Shown here: piece after piece, positions 8,201 to 21,400 of the stretch
Position numbering within the stretch: the stretch's first letter is position 1
Layout: the number at the start of each line of letters is the position of its first letter
NCBI GenBank assembly: GCA_016871015.1
Contig: VFZX01000043.1
Coordinates: 1-32,439 of the forward strand
Length of the DNA: 32,439 nucleotides
Origin: Acidobacteriota bacterium
Lineage (GTDB): Bacteria; Acidobacteriota; Terriglobia; Bryobacterales; Bryobacteraceae
Direction of reading: 5' to 3'
Program-made: the position numbers and the translations under genes
The notes under the pieces: model-generated
Told to the model about the DNA's origin: nothing
Databases searched by the model: none
The model's input: only the letters and a program-made list of their open reading frames with translations

Positions 8201-9545
8201 GCAGGTCAAGCCGGGCGACATTCTGGTTGGCAAGGTGACGCCGAAGGGCGAAACCCAGTTGACTCCGGAAGAGAAGCTCCTGCGGGCGATCTTCGGCGAG
8301 AAGGCTGGCGACGTCAAGGACGCCTCGCTCTACTGCCCGCCGGGAATCGAAGGCACAGTGGTCGATTGCAAAGTGTTCTCCCGGAAGGGCGCTGAACTGG
8401 ACGAGCGGTCCAAGTGGATCCTCGAACAGCAGATCGACCGGATGCACCGCAATCTGGAGGACGAGAAGCGCATCCTCAGCGACGAGCGGGCCAAGCGGTT
8501 GATGAATCTTCTTGGGGGCCAGCAGTTGCTCGCCGACCTCCACGACGAGAAGACGAACCGCAAGCTGCTGTCCAAGGGCGCGGAGCTGACGCGCGAAGTG
8601 GTCGAGAAGCTGCGCAAGGGCGACCTGAAGCGGCTGCGCGTGAAGGACCGGGATCCCCGGCTCAACGACATGATCGACGACATCGAGGAGATGACCTCGC
8701 GCCAGATCGCGGTCCTCGAGAAGATCACCGAGGAAAAGATTGCCAAGCTCAAGAAGGGCGATGAGCTGCCCCCGGGCGTGATCAAGCTGGTAAAGGTCTA
8801 CATCGCCATGAAGCGCAAGCTTTCGGTGGGCGACAAGATGGCGGGACGCCACGGCAACAAGGGTGTCATCGCGCGCATCGTACCCGAAGAGGACATGCCG
8901 TGCCTGCCGGATGGCACGCCGGTCGAGATCGTGCTCAATCCGCTGGGCGTTCCCTCCCGTATGAACGTCGGCCAGATCCTCGAGACGCACCTTGGCTGGG
9001 CGGCGGCCCACCTGGGCGTGAAGTTCGCGACACCGGTGTTTGACGGCGCGACCGAGTCCGACATCAAGAAAGCGCTTGCCGACGCCGGGCTGCCCGGATC
9101 CGGCAAGATCCAGCTTCACGACGGGATGACCGGGCTGCCGTTCGAACAGCCGGTGACAGTGGGCTACATCTATATGCTCAAGCTGTCGCACCTGGTGGAC
9201 GACAAGATTCACGCCCGTTCGATCGGGCCTTACTCGCTGATCACCCAGCAGCCGTTGGGTGGCAAGGCTCAGTTCGGTGGACAGCGGTTCGGTGAAATGG
9301 AAGTGTGGGCGCTCGAGGCTTACGGAGCGGCCTACATCCTGCAGGAGCTGTTGACGGCCAAGTCCGACGACGTGTTCGGGCGGGCCAAGATCTACGAGGC
9401 AATCGTCAAGGGCGAGGCGGCGAGCGAACCAGGAGTACCGGAATCGTTCAATGTGCTCATCCGTGAGCTGCAGTCGCTTTGCCTTGACGTCGAGTTGATG
9501 AAGCGTCCCCGCGAAGTGCAAGACACGGCGCTGGCGGCGGACTAG
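5226..9545 (+). CDS. rpoB: RNA polymerase beta subunit with cysteine-rich insertion
   Basis: This is the 1439-residue beta subunit of RNA polymerase. Clear landmarks are [19 protein letters not shown], the rifampicin region [19 protein letters not shown] (from residue 576) with [38 protein letters not shown] and the C-terminal [19 protein letters not shown]. Asp587, His597 and Ser602 match the sensitive residues of E. coli RpoB (516, 526, 531). The odd part is residues about 80-141: where E. coli goes straight from the SYRLGEP stretch to VFDVQEC, this protein carries eight cysteines (84, 86, 99, 102, 118, 121, 132, 135) spaced like two zinc ribbons. A later helical insertion precedes [10 protein letters not shown]. 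The ATG at 5226 has a good Shine-Dalgarno. rpoC follows after 27 nt. No rplJ/rplL lies upstream. Confidence 0.98.
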   Translation: MSNSPTGIARERVDFSKIKTSIPIPNLIEVQKKSYERFLQMDLLPAERDDSGLQSVFSSVFPISDFRGLSQLEFIDYSIGNWECKCGSLKGLHHLRSTCRNCAAAIQTDPFHSGEVLCHKCGTFNKNIVTFCNRCGDPVGLQLKYDVAECEERGMAYAAPLKVTIRLTIYDKDAETQTKTIRESKEQEVFFGEIPLMTDNGTFIINGTERVIVSQLHRSPGVFFERVAAQGYFLGKIIPYRGSWVEFEYDNKNLLYVRIDRKRKFYGTVFLRALGLKSDADIIKAFYKVSQVSLAGGKLQWKVSDAIIGRKLSYPVTKGGETVVQLGRKITNSVFRDLTKAKIEAVEVAPNDLEGAFAAADVVDMSTGEVLVEANHELSAAAFARVAEAGIDTVDLFFPESDDAGNVISATMRKDSVRTQQEALLEIYRKLRPGDPPTVDTATQLFNGMFFDARKYDFSRVGRMKFNIKLHDKADATSLDKRTLDQNDFIHTISYLLKLRKYVGTVDSAYRVDDIDHLGNRRVRAVGELLENQFRIGLVRMERAIKEKMSVYQEMSTAMPHDLVNAKPVMAAIREFFGSSQLSQFMDQTNPLSEITHKRRLSALGPGGLSRERAGFEVRDVHPTHYGRICPIETPEGPNIGLISSLSCFARINDYGFIESPYRRIAGSQLTDEVKVLNPGDSSYKVGDVVPRGDLMRTQDTLQAKNKQLAEYESHCDYLSAWEEDRYIIAQANVQLDPDGNITTELVNARQAGNFVLKQRDEVEYMDVSPKQLVSVAASLIPFLENDDANRALMGSNMQRQAVPLLRADSPYVGTGMEKVTARDSGAVVICKRSGVVDSVDSTRIIVRVDGSSAHEGQMSREVGADIYQLTKFKRSNQNTCINQKPIVDAGQRVRKGDVLADGPCTDRGELALGRNVLVAFMPWRGYNFEDAIVVSEKLVKEDYYTSIHIEEFEIEARDTKLGPEEITCDIPNIAESFLRNLDESGIIRIGAQVKPGDILVGKVTPKGETQLTPEEKLLRAIFGEKAGDVKDASLYCPPGIEGTVVDCKVFSRKGAELDERSKWILEQQIDRMHRNLEDEKRILSDERAKRLMNLLGGQQLLADLHDEKTNRKLLSKGAELTREVVEKLRKGDLKRLRVKDRDPRLNDMIDDIEEMTSRQIAVLEKITEEKIAKLKKGDELPPGVIKLVKVYIAMKRKLSVGDKMAGRHGNKGVIARIVPEEDMPCLPDGTPVEIVLNPLGVPSRMNVGQILETHLGWAAAHLGVKFATPVFDGATESDIKKALADAGLPGSGKIQLHDGMTGLPFEQPVTVGYIYMLKLSHLVDDKIHARSIGPYSLITQQPLGGKAQFGGQRFGEMEVWALEAYGAAYILQELLTAKSDDVFGRAKIYEAIVKGEAASEPGVPESFNVLIRELQSLCLDVELMKRPREVQDTALAAD
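5463..5648 (+). other. Two-zinc-ribbon-like insertion within RpoB
   Basis: Codons for about residues 80-141 add two cysteine sets: CxC-x12-CxxC (84-102) and CxxC-x10-CxxC (118-135). The surrounding frame is continuous and reads into conserved beta sequence on both sides, so this is an in-frame domain and not a sequencing artefact. The first set has the same spacing as Cys69/71/84/87 of the neighbouring RpoC, and both begin WECxCG. Zinc binding is inferred from spacing only. Confidence 0.8.
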
Positions 9546-9572
9546 TCCCGAGTATCGGAAGGAGGCTTATTC

Positions 9573-13805
<4,233 letters not shown>

Positions 13806-13813
13806 ACCGGAGG

Positions 13814-15043
13814 TTAGCGGCTCAGCAGCTGGGCCGCTTCCCGGTATCCCGCAAAAACAAAGAACAGCAGCGCCGAGGCGAGAATCAGGTTCAGCCCCAG
13901 CGCTGCTTTGAATTTTTCGCCGACCCAGTCCGCGCGGTTGTTCATTACCAGCAGCGTGACCGCCAGTAGCGGCAGCAGCATCGCCCCAGTCAGTCCGAAG
14001 GCGAGCTGCAGCGTGGGGACGGGCCATTGCAGCAGGAACTGCGGGATCACGGCGAGCGCTACAAGATACGCCCGGTAGGGGCGGGAGGCTTCGGCATTCC
14101 CGCCGCTCGTTGAAACACTCGATCCGCGGCGGAGCCACAGCACATCCGCGAATAGATAAGGCAGGCTCTGCCAGACTCCCAACATGGCGGAGAAAACCGC
14201 GGCCCAGAATCCTACCAGGAAGATCCAGCGTCCAGTGGGACCCAGGCTGAGCGCGAGCTGGTCGGCGAGCAGCACCGCCAGTCCCGCGCCCTGGCCGCGG
14301 ATCTGGACCCGTGACCCGATGATCACCACCGCGGCGCCGAACAGGGCCATGACGATGTAGGACAAGGTCAGGTCGTAACGGCAGTCGCGTAGACCTTGTT
14401 CGCCGCTCCGTCCTTCCTCACGGATCCAGTAGCCGTAGCTGATCAGGGCCATCGTGCCACCGATCGCGCCGATGAGGGCGATGGCCCAGCCCGGACCCTC
14501 GGCCGGGATCGACGGGATGAGTCCGCGGGCGACGGCGGTCCAATCCGGGGCGAGAAGGACGGCGGTCAGCAGCACCGTGAAAAACATCGCGCCGACACAT
14601 ACGGCCAGGATCCGCTTGAGCAGCGCGTATCCGCCGAACCAGACCAGGCACAGCGCAGCCGCCGCGTGGATTCCGCCCCACACCTGCCGCGACCACTGCG
14701 CCTCGCCCAACGGGATCAGCGCCGCGCCTGCCACGCCACACGCACTGGAGAGCATCCCGCCGGTGACCAGCGAGAACAGGATCAGGTAGGCGAGGAAGAT
14801 CCACAGCACCCACCGGCCGAACCGCGTCACCCAGCCTTCGAGCAGAGTCGTACCGGTCGCCATTTGCCATCGCGCGATCCCCTCGGTGAGCGTCCACTTG
14901 AGGATCACGCCGGCGGCCGCGGCCCACAGCACCGCGATTCCGGCGTGGGCGCCGGCGAGGCTGCCGGTGAGGATGTCGCCCGCTCCCACGCTGGTGGCGG
15001 TCAGCAGAATCGCCGGACCGATGCGCGAGAGCTTGCTGGTCAC
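13814..15043 (-). CDS. Nramp-related membrane transporter lacking the DPGN metal motif
   Basis: This 409-residue protein is strongly hydrophobic with about 11 predicted membrane segments, and its opening IGPAILLTATSVGAGD resembles the first helix of Nramp (SLC11) proteins. The metal-binding DPGN of helix 1 is replaced by GAGD (residues 20-23), and the helix-6 MPH motif by a stretch reading ISYGYW. Such variants are, from memory, frequent in Acidobacteria and Planctomycetes and are annotated as divalent metal transporters, but the changed site makes manganese/iron transport uncertain. The start is a GTG at 15043 whose last two bases belong to the TGA of the gene before (GTGA overlap), so translation is probably coupled. 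The frame is open further upstream, but that part reads as a shadow of the neighbouring gene. The substrate cannot be read from sequence. Confidence 0.72.
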   Translation of the reverse strand: MTSKLSRIGPAILLTATSVGAGDILTGSLAGAHAGIAVLWAAAAGVILKWTLTEGIARWQMATGTTLLEGWVTRFGRWVLWIFLAYLILFSLVTGGMLSSACGVAGAALIPLGEAQWSRQVWGGIHAAAALCLVWFGGYALLKRILAVCVGAMFFTVLLTAVLLAPDWTAVARGLIPSIPAEGPGWAIALIGAIGGTMALISYGYWIREEGRSGEQGLRDCRYDLTLSYIVMALFGAAVVIIGSRVQIRGQGAGLAVLLADQLALSLGPTGRWIFLVGFWAAVFSAMLGVWQSLPYLFADVLWLRRGSSVSTSGGNAEASRPYRAYLVALAVIPQFLLQWPVPTLQLAFGLTGAMLLPLLAVTLLVMNNRADWVGEKFKAALGLNLILASALLFFVFAGYREAAQLLSR

Positions 15044-15474
15044 AAGAGTCCCGTGCCTTTCAATGAACCGATCACGGCTCCGCTCAGCGCCCCGAAGAAG
15101 GCGCCCGTGGCTCCGATGATCCAGGCACCGTGGCCGAACGACCGGCGGAGGACCAGACGCCAGGGATCGGCGGGGCCGAACAGGAATGCGAAGAAGGCAA
15201 TGCTGACTCCGCCCAAGAGGTATCCAGCAACCGCACCCCAGGGAAGTCCTACGAGGATGCCAGCGGGAACTCCGCGGACTCGCACGTAATCCGCAGCCCA
15301 GGAACCAGCGGAAACTAAACCTCCCAGCAATGCCGCGAGCAACAGGGAACCCAGCAGGACCGCGGTAAGTCTGTCTGTCCACTCGCGCAGGCGCAAGGCC
15401 GCCGCGCCACCGAGCACAGCGCCCATTACCGCACCGAGGATCAGAACTCCCAGCGGAGGCATGACGGGATTCAC
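15040..15474 (-). CDS. Small glycine/alanine-rich membrane protein, unknown function
   Basis: I do not recognise a family for this 144-residue protein. It is almost entirely hydrophobic, with about four membrane segments rich in glycine and alanine (GAVMGAVLGGAAAL, PWGAVAGYLLGGVSIAFFAF, GAFFGALSGAVIG), a pattern that allows close helix packing. It begins with GTG at 15474, overlapping the sulfatase stop by 4 nt (GTGA), and ends with a TGA overlapping the GTG of the Nramp-like gene. Tight coupling on both sides suggests its product works with, or is needed in proportion to, the transporter or sulfatase. A later in-frame ATG (MPPLG, about 15462) is an alternative start. Confidence 0.7.
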   Translation of the reverse strand: MNPVMPPLGVLILGAVMGAVLGGAAALRLREWTDRLTAVLLGSLLLAALLGGLVSAGSWAADYVRVRGVPAGILVGLPWGAVAGYLLGGVSIAFFAFLFGPADPWRLVLRRSFGHGAWIIGATGAFFGALSGAVIGSLKGTGLL

Positions 15475-16763
15475 GCGGGACGCTCTTTCATCACGTCCTC
15501 GTGCTGGTCCATCAATCGCGCCAAGGTCTTCTTGAGGTCCCCCAGACGCTTTGCGTGCTCCGGCCGCGAAGCGAGGTTGGTGAGTTCCCAGGGATCCTTC
15601 ACCACGTCGAACAACTGGAACTGCGGCACCTTGGGATACCAGATCAACTTGTACCGGGCGTCCCGCACCATCCGCTGGACGTCTTTATAGACAGCGAACC
15701 CGTGCTCGCGGACTTGTGCGGCCGTGCCTTGAATCACGGGAAGGAGGTTCGAACCCTCCACTTCGCGCGGGACGGCGGCCCCGGCGATTGCGCAGACGGT
15801 GGGGAACAGGTCATGCATGTGCACGATCGCATCGGACTTGCCGCGCCGGATCCCGGGTCCCGCCAGGATGAACGGCGACTTGAAGTGCTCGTACAGGTTC
15901 TGCTTGCCCATGAGCCCGTGGCGGCCTCCGACGGCGAGTCCCTGGTCGGAAGTGAAGATCACCACCGTGTTGCCGAGCCGGCCGGTGTCACGCAGATGGT
16001 CGAGCACACGTCCGATATGGTGGTCGAAGCAGGAGATGGTCCCGTAGTACTCGGCGAGGTGCTTCCGCATTTCGTCTTCCGTACGCGGGAATCCGGCAAG
16101 CATTTCATCGCGGATCTTGAGGTCGCCGTTGTCAAACGGATGCCCGGGCATGAAATTGGGCGGCAGCGTGATCTTCGCTGGCTCATACATTTTCATGAAG
16201 CGCTCTTCGGCGACGCGCGGGTCGTGCGGGACCGGCGGCGCCATGTAGACGAAGAACGGCTTTTCGCCCGGCACGGACTTCACGAACTCGATCACGGCAT
16301 CGGCGTGCCACCGGCTTTGCGGCTCGCGCTCCTTGCCAAGCTGCTCGGCGAAAGTGAACTTCTCGAACGCCTCGCTTGCGGGAAGGAAGGTGTTGCCGCG
16401 CTTGCCGGCGTGGAAGGTCGCGTATCCGCCTGCCTGCATCGCCTTGGCGAGTAGAGGGTAGTTGCCGCTGCGGTCCTGAGGCTTGGGGATCCGGAACACG
16501 GTGCGTCCGGTCATCAGCATGGTCCGCGAGGGGAGGCACATGGCGCCGATGAGTCCGCCCTGGGAGTACAGGTTGGTGAAGTGGAACCCGCGCTTCACAA
16601 GTCCGTCAAGTACAGGTGTGTGGATCTCGCGGTTGCCCAGGGCGCGGATGGTGTCGAAACGCTGGTCGTCGGCGTTGATCAGGAGCACGTTGGGGCGGCG
16701 TGCCTGGGCAGCGGAGGGGAGACAGGCGCCAGCCAGTGCGCCGAGCGCGGTTCGTCGGTCCAT
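15471..16763 (-). CDS. Exported type I sulfatase (formylglycine-dependent)
   Basis: This 430-residue hydrolase is predicted to cleave sulfate esters outside the cytoplasm. The N-terminus MDRRTALGALAGACLPSAAQA looks like a Tat signal peptide (Arg3-Arg4 before a hydrophobic run), and Tat export fits an enzyme modified before folding. The modification motif CLPSR has Cys76 as the predicted formylglycine. Asp32-Asp33 and the FTSDQG stretch supply calcium ligands, and PHDP and GKQNLYEH are family landmarks. The closest resemblance is to choline-sulfatase/iduronate-sulfatase-like enzymes of Planctomycetes and Acidobacteria; the substrate is unknown. The frame extends 340 bp upstream without homology, and the ATG at 16763 gives the complete signal peptide. 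It is the first gene of a three-gene overlapping cluster and diverges from the DUF2157-like gene across 25 bp. No formylglycine-generating enzyme is in the window. Confidence 0.9.
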   Translation of the reverse strand: MDRRTALGALAGACLPSAAQARRPNVLLINADDQRFDTIRALGNREIHTPVLDGLVKRGFHFTNLYSQGGLIGAMCLPSRTMLMTGRTVFRIPKPQDRSGNYPLLAKAMQAGGYATFHAGKRGNTFLPASEAFEKFTFAEQLGKEREPQSRWHADAVIEFVKSVPGEKPFFVYMAPPVPHDPRVAEERFMKMYEPAKITLPPNFMPGHPFDNGDLKIRDEMLAGFPRTEDEMRKHLAEYYGTISCFDHHIGRVLDHLRDTGRLGNTVVIFTSDQGLAVGGRHGLMGKQNLYEHFKSPFILAGPGIRRGKSDAIVHMHDLFPTVCAIAGAAVPREVEGSNLLPVIQGTAAQVREHGFAVYKDVQRMVRDARYKLIWYPKVPQFQLFDVVKDPWELTNLASRPEHAKRLGDLKKTLARLMDQHEDVMKERPA

Positions 16764-16788
16764 TCTTAAGACGATACAATGAACGGGC
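16764..16788. promoter_or_regulatory. 25-bp divergent intergenic region with overlapping -10-like boxes
   Basis: Rightward, TACAAT (16775-16780) lies 8 nt before the GTG at 16789. Leftward, TATCGT (16776-16771) lies 7 nt before the ATG at 16763. The two boxes share two bases. Neither start codon has a Shine-Dalgarno sequence, so both transcripts would be leaderless and any -35 contacts would fall inside the opposite gene; no good -35 match is visible on either side. Confidence 0.5.
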
Positions 16789-17808
16789 GTGACTCCACAG
16801 CAGCAGGCCGACCTCCTGCGGATCCTAACCGAGGAATTGGATGCTCTCGAACGCGCGGGCGTGGTGGCTCTCGATCCGGCGCAGCGCGAAGCGATCCAGA
16901 AGCATGCGGCGGCGCGGCTCAAGGACCTGGCCGGGCAGTTCGATGTCGACACGACCCAGGCAGAGCGGCAGCTCTCAATGGGCATGAAGATCGCCGCGGC
17001 ACTCGGGGGACTCGCGCTGGTGATCGCCACCGTGCTGTTCCTCAACCGGCATCTTGGACGGCTTCCGGTGTGGATGCAGGTGGCCACCCTGGTGTCGGCT
17101 CCCATCGCGCTTGCATGCGCGGCGAGTTGGATCGCGCGGGACGAGCGGCGGCGCTACTTCAGCACGCTCGTGGCGGTGGTGGCGGTGGCGGCGTTTGTCG
17201 CCAACCTCGCGGCAATTGGAGGACTGTTCAATCTCGCGGCATCGCCTCATGCGTGGCTGGCATGGGGACTGTTTTCGCTGGCGTTGGGGCATCATCTGGG
17301 AGTCCGCGTGCTGGTGGCTGCGGGGTTGACCGGATTTCTGCTGTGGACGTCGGTCCTGCTGAGCGGAGATTTCGGACGGATCGACCATCTTGAAATCATG
17401 ATGGCGGCGGGCGCCGTGATTGCGTTGATTCCGGGCCGGTGGCCAGGGCTCGTTCCCGGTACAATGGCGCCGGTCTTCCGCGTGGCAGGTGTCTCGGGAT
17501 TCCTGTTGGCGGTCCTGATTCTCTCGCAAGAGGGGCGGATGAGCGTCCTGCCGATGGGCCGGCGCGCGGCGGAGCAGATCTACCAGGTGGTGGGACTGTT
17601 GGTATCGACTGCGGTCCTGTGGTGGGGTGTGAAGCGGAACTGGGCATCGGTCTTCGTTCCCGGGATCATTGCGTTCGTCGCCTTCCTGCTGTTGCGCATG
17701 GCCGACTGGCTGTGGAACCTGGTGCCCAAGTATTTGTTCTTCCTGCTGGTGGGACTCACAGCTGCAGGCTTGATCGCGCTGTTCCAACGGATCCGGAGGC
17801 GGGTATGA
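16789..17808 (+). CDS. DUF2157-like multi-pass membrane protein
   Basis: This 339-residue protein has a charged, helical N-terminal part of about 65 residues (starting TPQQQADLLRILTEELDAL) followed by about eight or nine membrane segments. A cytoplasmic helical head before a stack of membrane helices, with a DUF4824-like gene next, fits the DUF2157 group; the molecular function is unknown. It starts with GTG, supported by TACAAT 8 nt upstream and the absence of any Shine-Dalgarno. The stop overlaps the next start as ATGA, so the two are probably translationally coupled. Confidence 0.65.
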   Translation: MTPQQQADLLRILTEELDALERAGVVALDPAQREAIQKHAAARLKDLAGQFDVDTTQAERQLSMGMKIAAALGGLALVIATVLFLNRHLGRLPVWMQVATLVSAPIALACAASWIARDERRRYFSTLVAVVAVAAFVANLAAIGGLFNLAASPHAWLAWGLFSLALGHHLGVRVLVAAGLTGFLLWTSVLLSGDFGRIDHLEIMMAAGAVIALIPGRWPGLVPGTMAPVFRVAGVSGFLLAVLILSQEGRMSVLPMGRRAAEQIYQVVGLLVSTAVLWWGVKRNWASVFVPGIIAFVAFLLLRMADWLWNLVPKYLFFLLVGLTAAGLIALFQRIRRRV

Positions 17809-18431
17809 GAGTCCACGCGCTTTGGCTTGCCATCGCCACGGTGATTGCGGCGAACGGTCTGGGCCTGTACGGCGTGTGGGAGAACCGGTCCGGAGCGCCC
17901 GACGCCGACATCGAAATGACGAGCCGCGAGCTGCGGTTCTACGGCTCGATCGAAGAGGACGGCAGCGCCCAGTTGTCGATGGAATGGAACAGCCCGGACA
18001 AACTATTCGATGCCCCGCGGATCAGCGAGTTGAAGCTGCAGCCGGCGGGCGAGGCGAAACCGGTGTGGGTGGCGCTCGAGTACGGAGGAACTTCGTGGCA
18101 GAAGTGGTCGCAGGGGGTCGAGCGCCTGGAGGGCATCGGAGAGCAGAGCCGGTTGATCGCGTTCGACGCCGGTCTTGATCCCGCGGTGTTGCGCGAACGC
18201 CATCCGGACGGCCGGCGTGTGTTGATTGTGAGGGGTACGGCGGTCGCGCGCGAGGATGGATTTGGCCGCATCATTGGCATCGCGCATCCGCGGCTGTATG
18301 TCCCGGCGGGCATTGCGCCGAACCTGGTGGTTCCGCAGCCCGGGAAGGGGCCACGGTATGTAGTGCGGGTGCGGTCGGGGAAGAAGTTCGTACCGTGGAT
18401 TGCGGACGTCCAGCCAGGCGCTAAAGAGTAG
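17805..18431 (+). CDS. DUF4824-like protein
   Basis: This 208-residue protein has one N-terminal hydrophobic segment (about residues 4-24) followed by NRSGAPDADIEMTSRELRF, which resembles the opening of DUF4824 proteins as I remember them. The rest is a soluble, probably periplasmic beta-rich domain. The ATG overlaps the stop of the DUF2157-like gene by 4 nt. DUF2157 and DUF4824 neighbours occur together in other bacteria, suggesting a shared membrane complex, but no activity is known. The next gene starts 12 nt downstream, apparently with its own -10-like box. Confidence 0.65.
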   Translation: MRVHALWLAIATVIAANGLGLYGVWENRSGAPDADIEMTSRELRFYGSIEEDGSAQLSMEWNSPDKLFDAPRISELKLQPAGEAKPVWVALEYGGTSWQKWSQGVERLEGIGEQSRLIAFDAGLDPAVLRERHPDGRRVLIVRGTAVAREDGFGRIIGIAHPRLYVPAGIAPNLVVPQPGKGPRYVVRVRSGKKFVPWIADVQPGAKE

Positions 18432-18437
18432 TAGATT
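18432..18437 (+). promoter_or_regulatory. -10-like box TAGATT for the second Oar-like gene
   Basis: TAGATT ends 6 nt before the ATG at 18444, the same spacing as at the first Oar-like gene, with no Shine-Dalgarno between. The box directly follows the stop of the DUF4824-like gene, so the receptor may be transcribed both from it and by read-through. Confidence 0.4.
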
Positions 18438-18443
18438 ATTCTC

Positions 18444-21400
18444 ATGGGGTTGTCCGTTCGTAAGGTGATGTCATCCGCTTTGATCGCGGCTTCAGTGTGG
18501 GGCCAGGGGACCGCCACCGTGACCGGAGTTGTAACGGATTCCGCCGGGGCGGTGATTCCCGGGACGCGCATCGTGGTCCGGCACACCGGAACAAACGCGT
18601 CGCGCACCATTGACACGAGCCCCGAGGGCTCATTCACCATTACGAACCTGCCGCCGGGACCGTATGAAGTGCAGGCGGGCAAGGATGGATTCCGCGCGCA
18701 CAAGACGACCGGTGTGGTGCTCGAGTTGAATCAAGTGCTGCGGCAGGACATCGTCCTGCAGGTGGGCACGGTCACCGAGTCTGTGAGCGTCACGGCCGAG
18801 GCTGCGCTCGTGAACACCGAAATGGGCGCCATCAAGGGCGACGTGATCACCAACCAGCAGATCAACGAGCTTCCACTCGACGGCCGCGACTTCTTTGACC
18901 TGGCGCTGATGGTGCCGGGCGTTGTCCCCGCGGCGCAAGGCGGCCAGGGGTCAGGCCTGAACGTCAACGGAGCGAGGTCGGACTCCACCAACTACTCGGT
19001 TGACGGATTCAACAACCGGAATCCGCGGGGCGCGGGAACTTATGTCCGGCCCAATATGAGCGCGATGCAGGAGTTCAAGATGGAAGTCTCCGGATTCTCC
19101 GCCGAGAACGGCCGGATGGCGGGCGGGGTGATGAACATGGTCCTGCGCTCGGGAACGAATCAATACCACGGCGACGTCTTCGAGTACATCCGCAACGACA
19201 TTTTCGACGCGCGCTCGTTCTTCGACCAGCGGAAGCTGCCGCTGCGGCGCAACCAGTTCGGCGCGACGCTGCATGGCCCGGTGCGGATTCCGGGGTTGTA
19301 TAACGGACGCGACCGGACGTTCTTCATGTTCAGTTGGGAATCCTACCGCGAGGTTTTGGGCCAGAGCATCATCGGCAACGTGCCGACGGTGTTGCAGCGC
19401 GAGGGAGACTTTTCGCAGTCGGTGGTGCCGATCACCGGCGCCAAGCTGTACCTGCGGGATCCGCTCGCCACAGGGACGTGCAGCGCCACGTCGGCGGCTG
19501 CTTGTTTTCCAGGCAATGTCATGCCAAAGAGCCGGTTCCACCCGATCGCCCTGAAGCTGATGGAATACTATCCGTTGCCGAACCGGCCCGATCCGTCGAA
19601 CAACTTCATCAACACGGCGAGGGACTTTGACCGCTTCAACAGCTTTATCGTCCGGATCGATCAACGTTTCTCTGCCCGGGACAACCTGGCGTTCCGGATG
19701 CAGCACCGCCTGGCCAACAACACGAATCCTTTCGCGGGCAGCGGGCTGGCGCAGTGGCCGACCTTTGTGCGGGATCCTCGTTACCTGGTGGGGCTCGACT
19801 ACACGCATATGTTTGGCCCCACGCTGCTCATGGAGATCCGGGGAGGCGTGAGCCGGAACGCGACGACCGAGCGCGAGAAGTTCCAGGGCCAGGACGTTGC
19901 CGGGCAGTTGGGAATCATGGGGACGACCGACGATCCCTTCCTGCGGGGATTCCCGCGTTTCACCGTGCAGGACTACCTGCCGATCGGAGCTGCCGCGGCG
20001 CAACCAGTCGCCTACCACGTCACTGTTTTCCAGTTGAGCAACAAGTTCACCTGGATCAAGGGGAAGCACAATCTGAAATGGGGCTGGGACATCGAGCGCG
20101 TCCGCTTCAATCAGCCTTACTTTGACAATTCGCGCGGGACGTTCAATTTCAACCGCAACTGGACCAACCACTCGGTAGCCGATTTCCTCCTGGGCATGCT
20201 GCAATCGACGACACGCAATGCCGAAGGCACGCGGAACTATCTGCGCTCCTTCAGCACCGGCGTGTTTTTCAATGACGACTTCAAGGTGACGCGCAACTTC
20301 ACTCTGAATCTCGGCATGCGGTACGAGCTGGACCTGCCGCCGGTGGACCGCTACGACCGCTCGTCGAACTTCGTCGATGAGTTCTCGAAGATCCTGATCG
20401 CGGATGACCGCGCGCTGCCGAATCTCCAGGAGCGGCTGACGCGGTTCAACGTCCAGGGCAGAACCGCGCTCGCGCGGGACTTCGGCTATCCGCGGTCCCT
20501 CGTGTGGGCCGACAAGATCAACTTTGCACCACGCCTGGGATTCGCGTGGCGCGTGCCGTACTTCAAGAGGACAACAGTGGTCCGGGGCGGCTACGGGATC
20601 TTCTTTACGGGCCATCTGCTGAATCCGGTCCGCACGGCGTTGATGACCGGGTTCCCGTTCTCGGTGAACCAGACGTTCTCGCGTCTGGCGGCGGACACGT
20701 CGCTGGTCACGCTGTCCAACCCCTTCCCGGATGTCCGCACGACGGAAGCCAACGCGACCAATTCGAACGGTTATGATCCGAGGCCGCCGTTGGGGGACTT
20801 GCAGAGCTGGAACTTCACGATCGAGCGGGAGTTGGCCACGGGGTGGGCGATCGAGCTCGGGTATGTCGGGTCCAAGGGCACGCACCTCGGGCGCCAGTAC
20901 GACCTCAACCAGCAGATCCGTTCGTTGGCCGCCTATCAGAACAACATCGCGTTTCCGCGTCCGATCTCGGGGATCAATACGATCAACTACTTTTCGTTTG
21001 GCGCGAACTCCAACTACAACGCAGGGCAGTTTTCGTTGCGGCGGCAGATGCGCGGTGCGTTCATCCGGTTCAACTACTCGTTCAGCAAGTCGATTGATGA
21101 TGCTTCGCAGTTGACCGGGCAGTCGGCGGGTGGATTCCCCGGGGCGCAGAACGCGCGGGATCTCAAGTCTGAGCGGGCGCGTTCGGATTTCGACCGCCGG
21201 CAGGTGATCACCGCGGTGTATTCGACGCCAGTGCCGTTTGGGCGTGGACGCCGGTTCATGAGCGGCGCGCGGGGCATCACGAACGGGATCGTGGGGGGCT
21301 GGCAGTTCTCCGGGAGCGCAAGCATCTACACCGGGCAGGCGCTGACCATTACGTCAGCGAACGTGGACGCGAACCTTGGCGAGTCGCTGCGACCGAACCG

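Noticed and set aside
7740-9521. Open minus-strand frame of 593 codons inside rpoB
   Set aside because: It mirrors the codon structure of rpoB in high-GC DNA, is rich in His/Arg/Leu typical of such shadows, and has no recognisable domain. Similar shadows lie in rpoC, priA and the second receptor.
15044-15382. N-terminal extension of the Nramp-like frame
   Set aside because: It overlaps the small membrane protein gene in another frame, is Arg/Pro-rich and non-hydrophobic, and the GTGA overlap gives a better start.
16764-17105. N-terminal extension of the sulfatase frame
   Set aside because: It is antisense to the DUF2157-like gene and would bury the Tat-type signal peptide that begins at the ATG at 16763.
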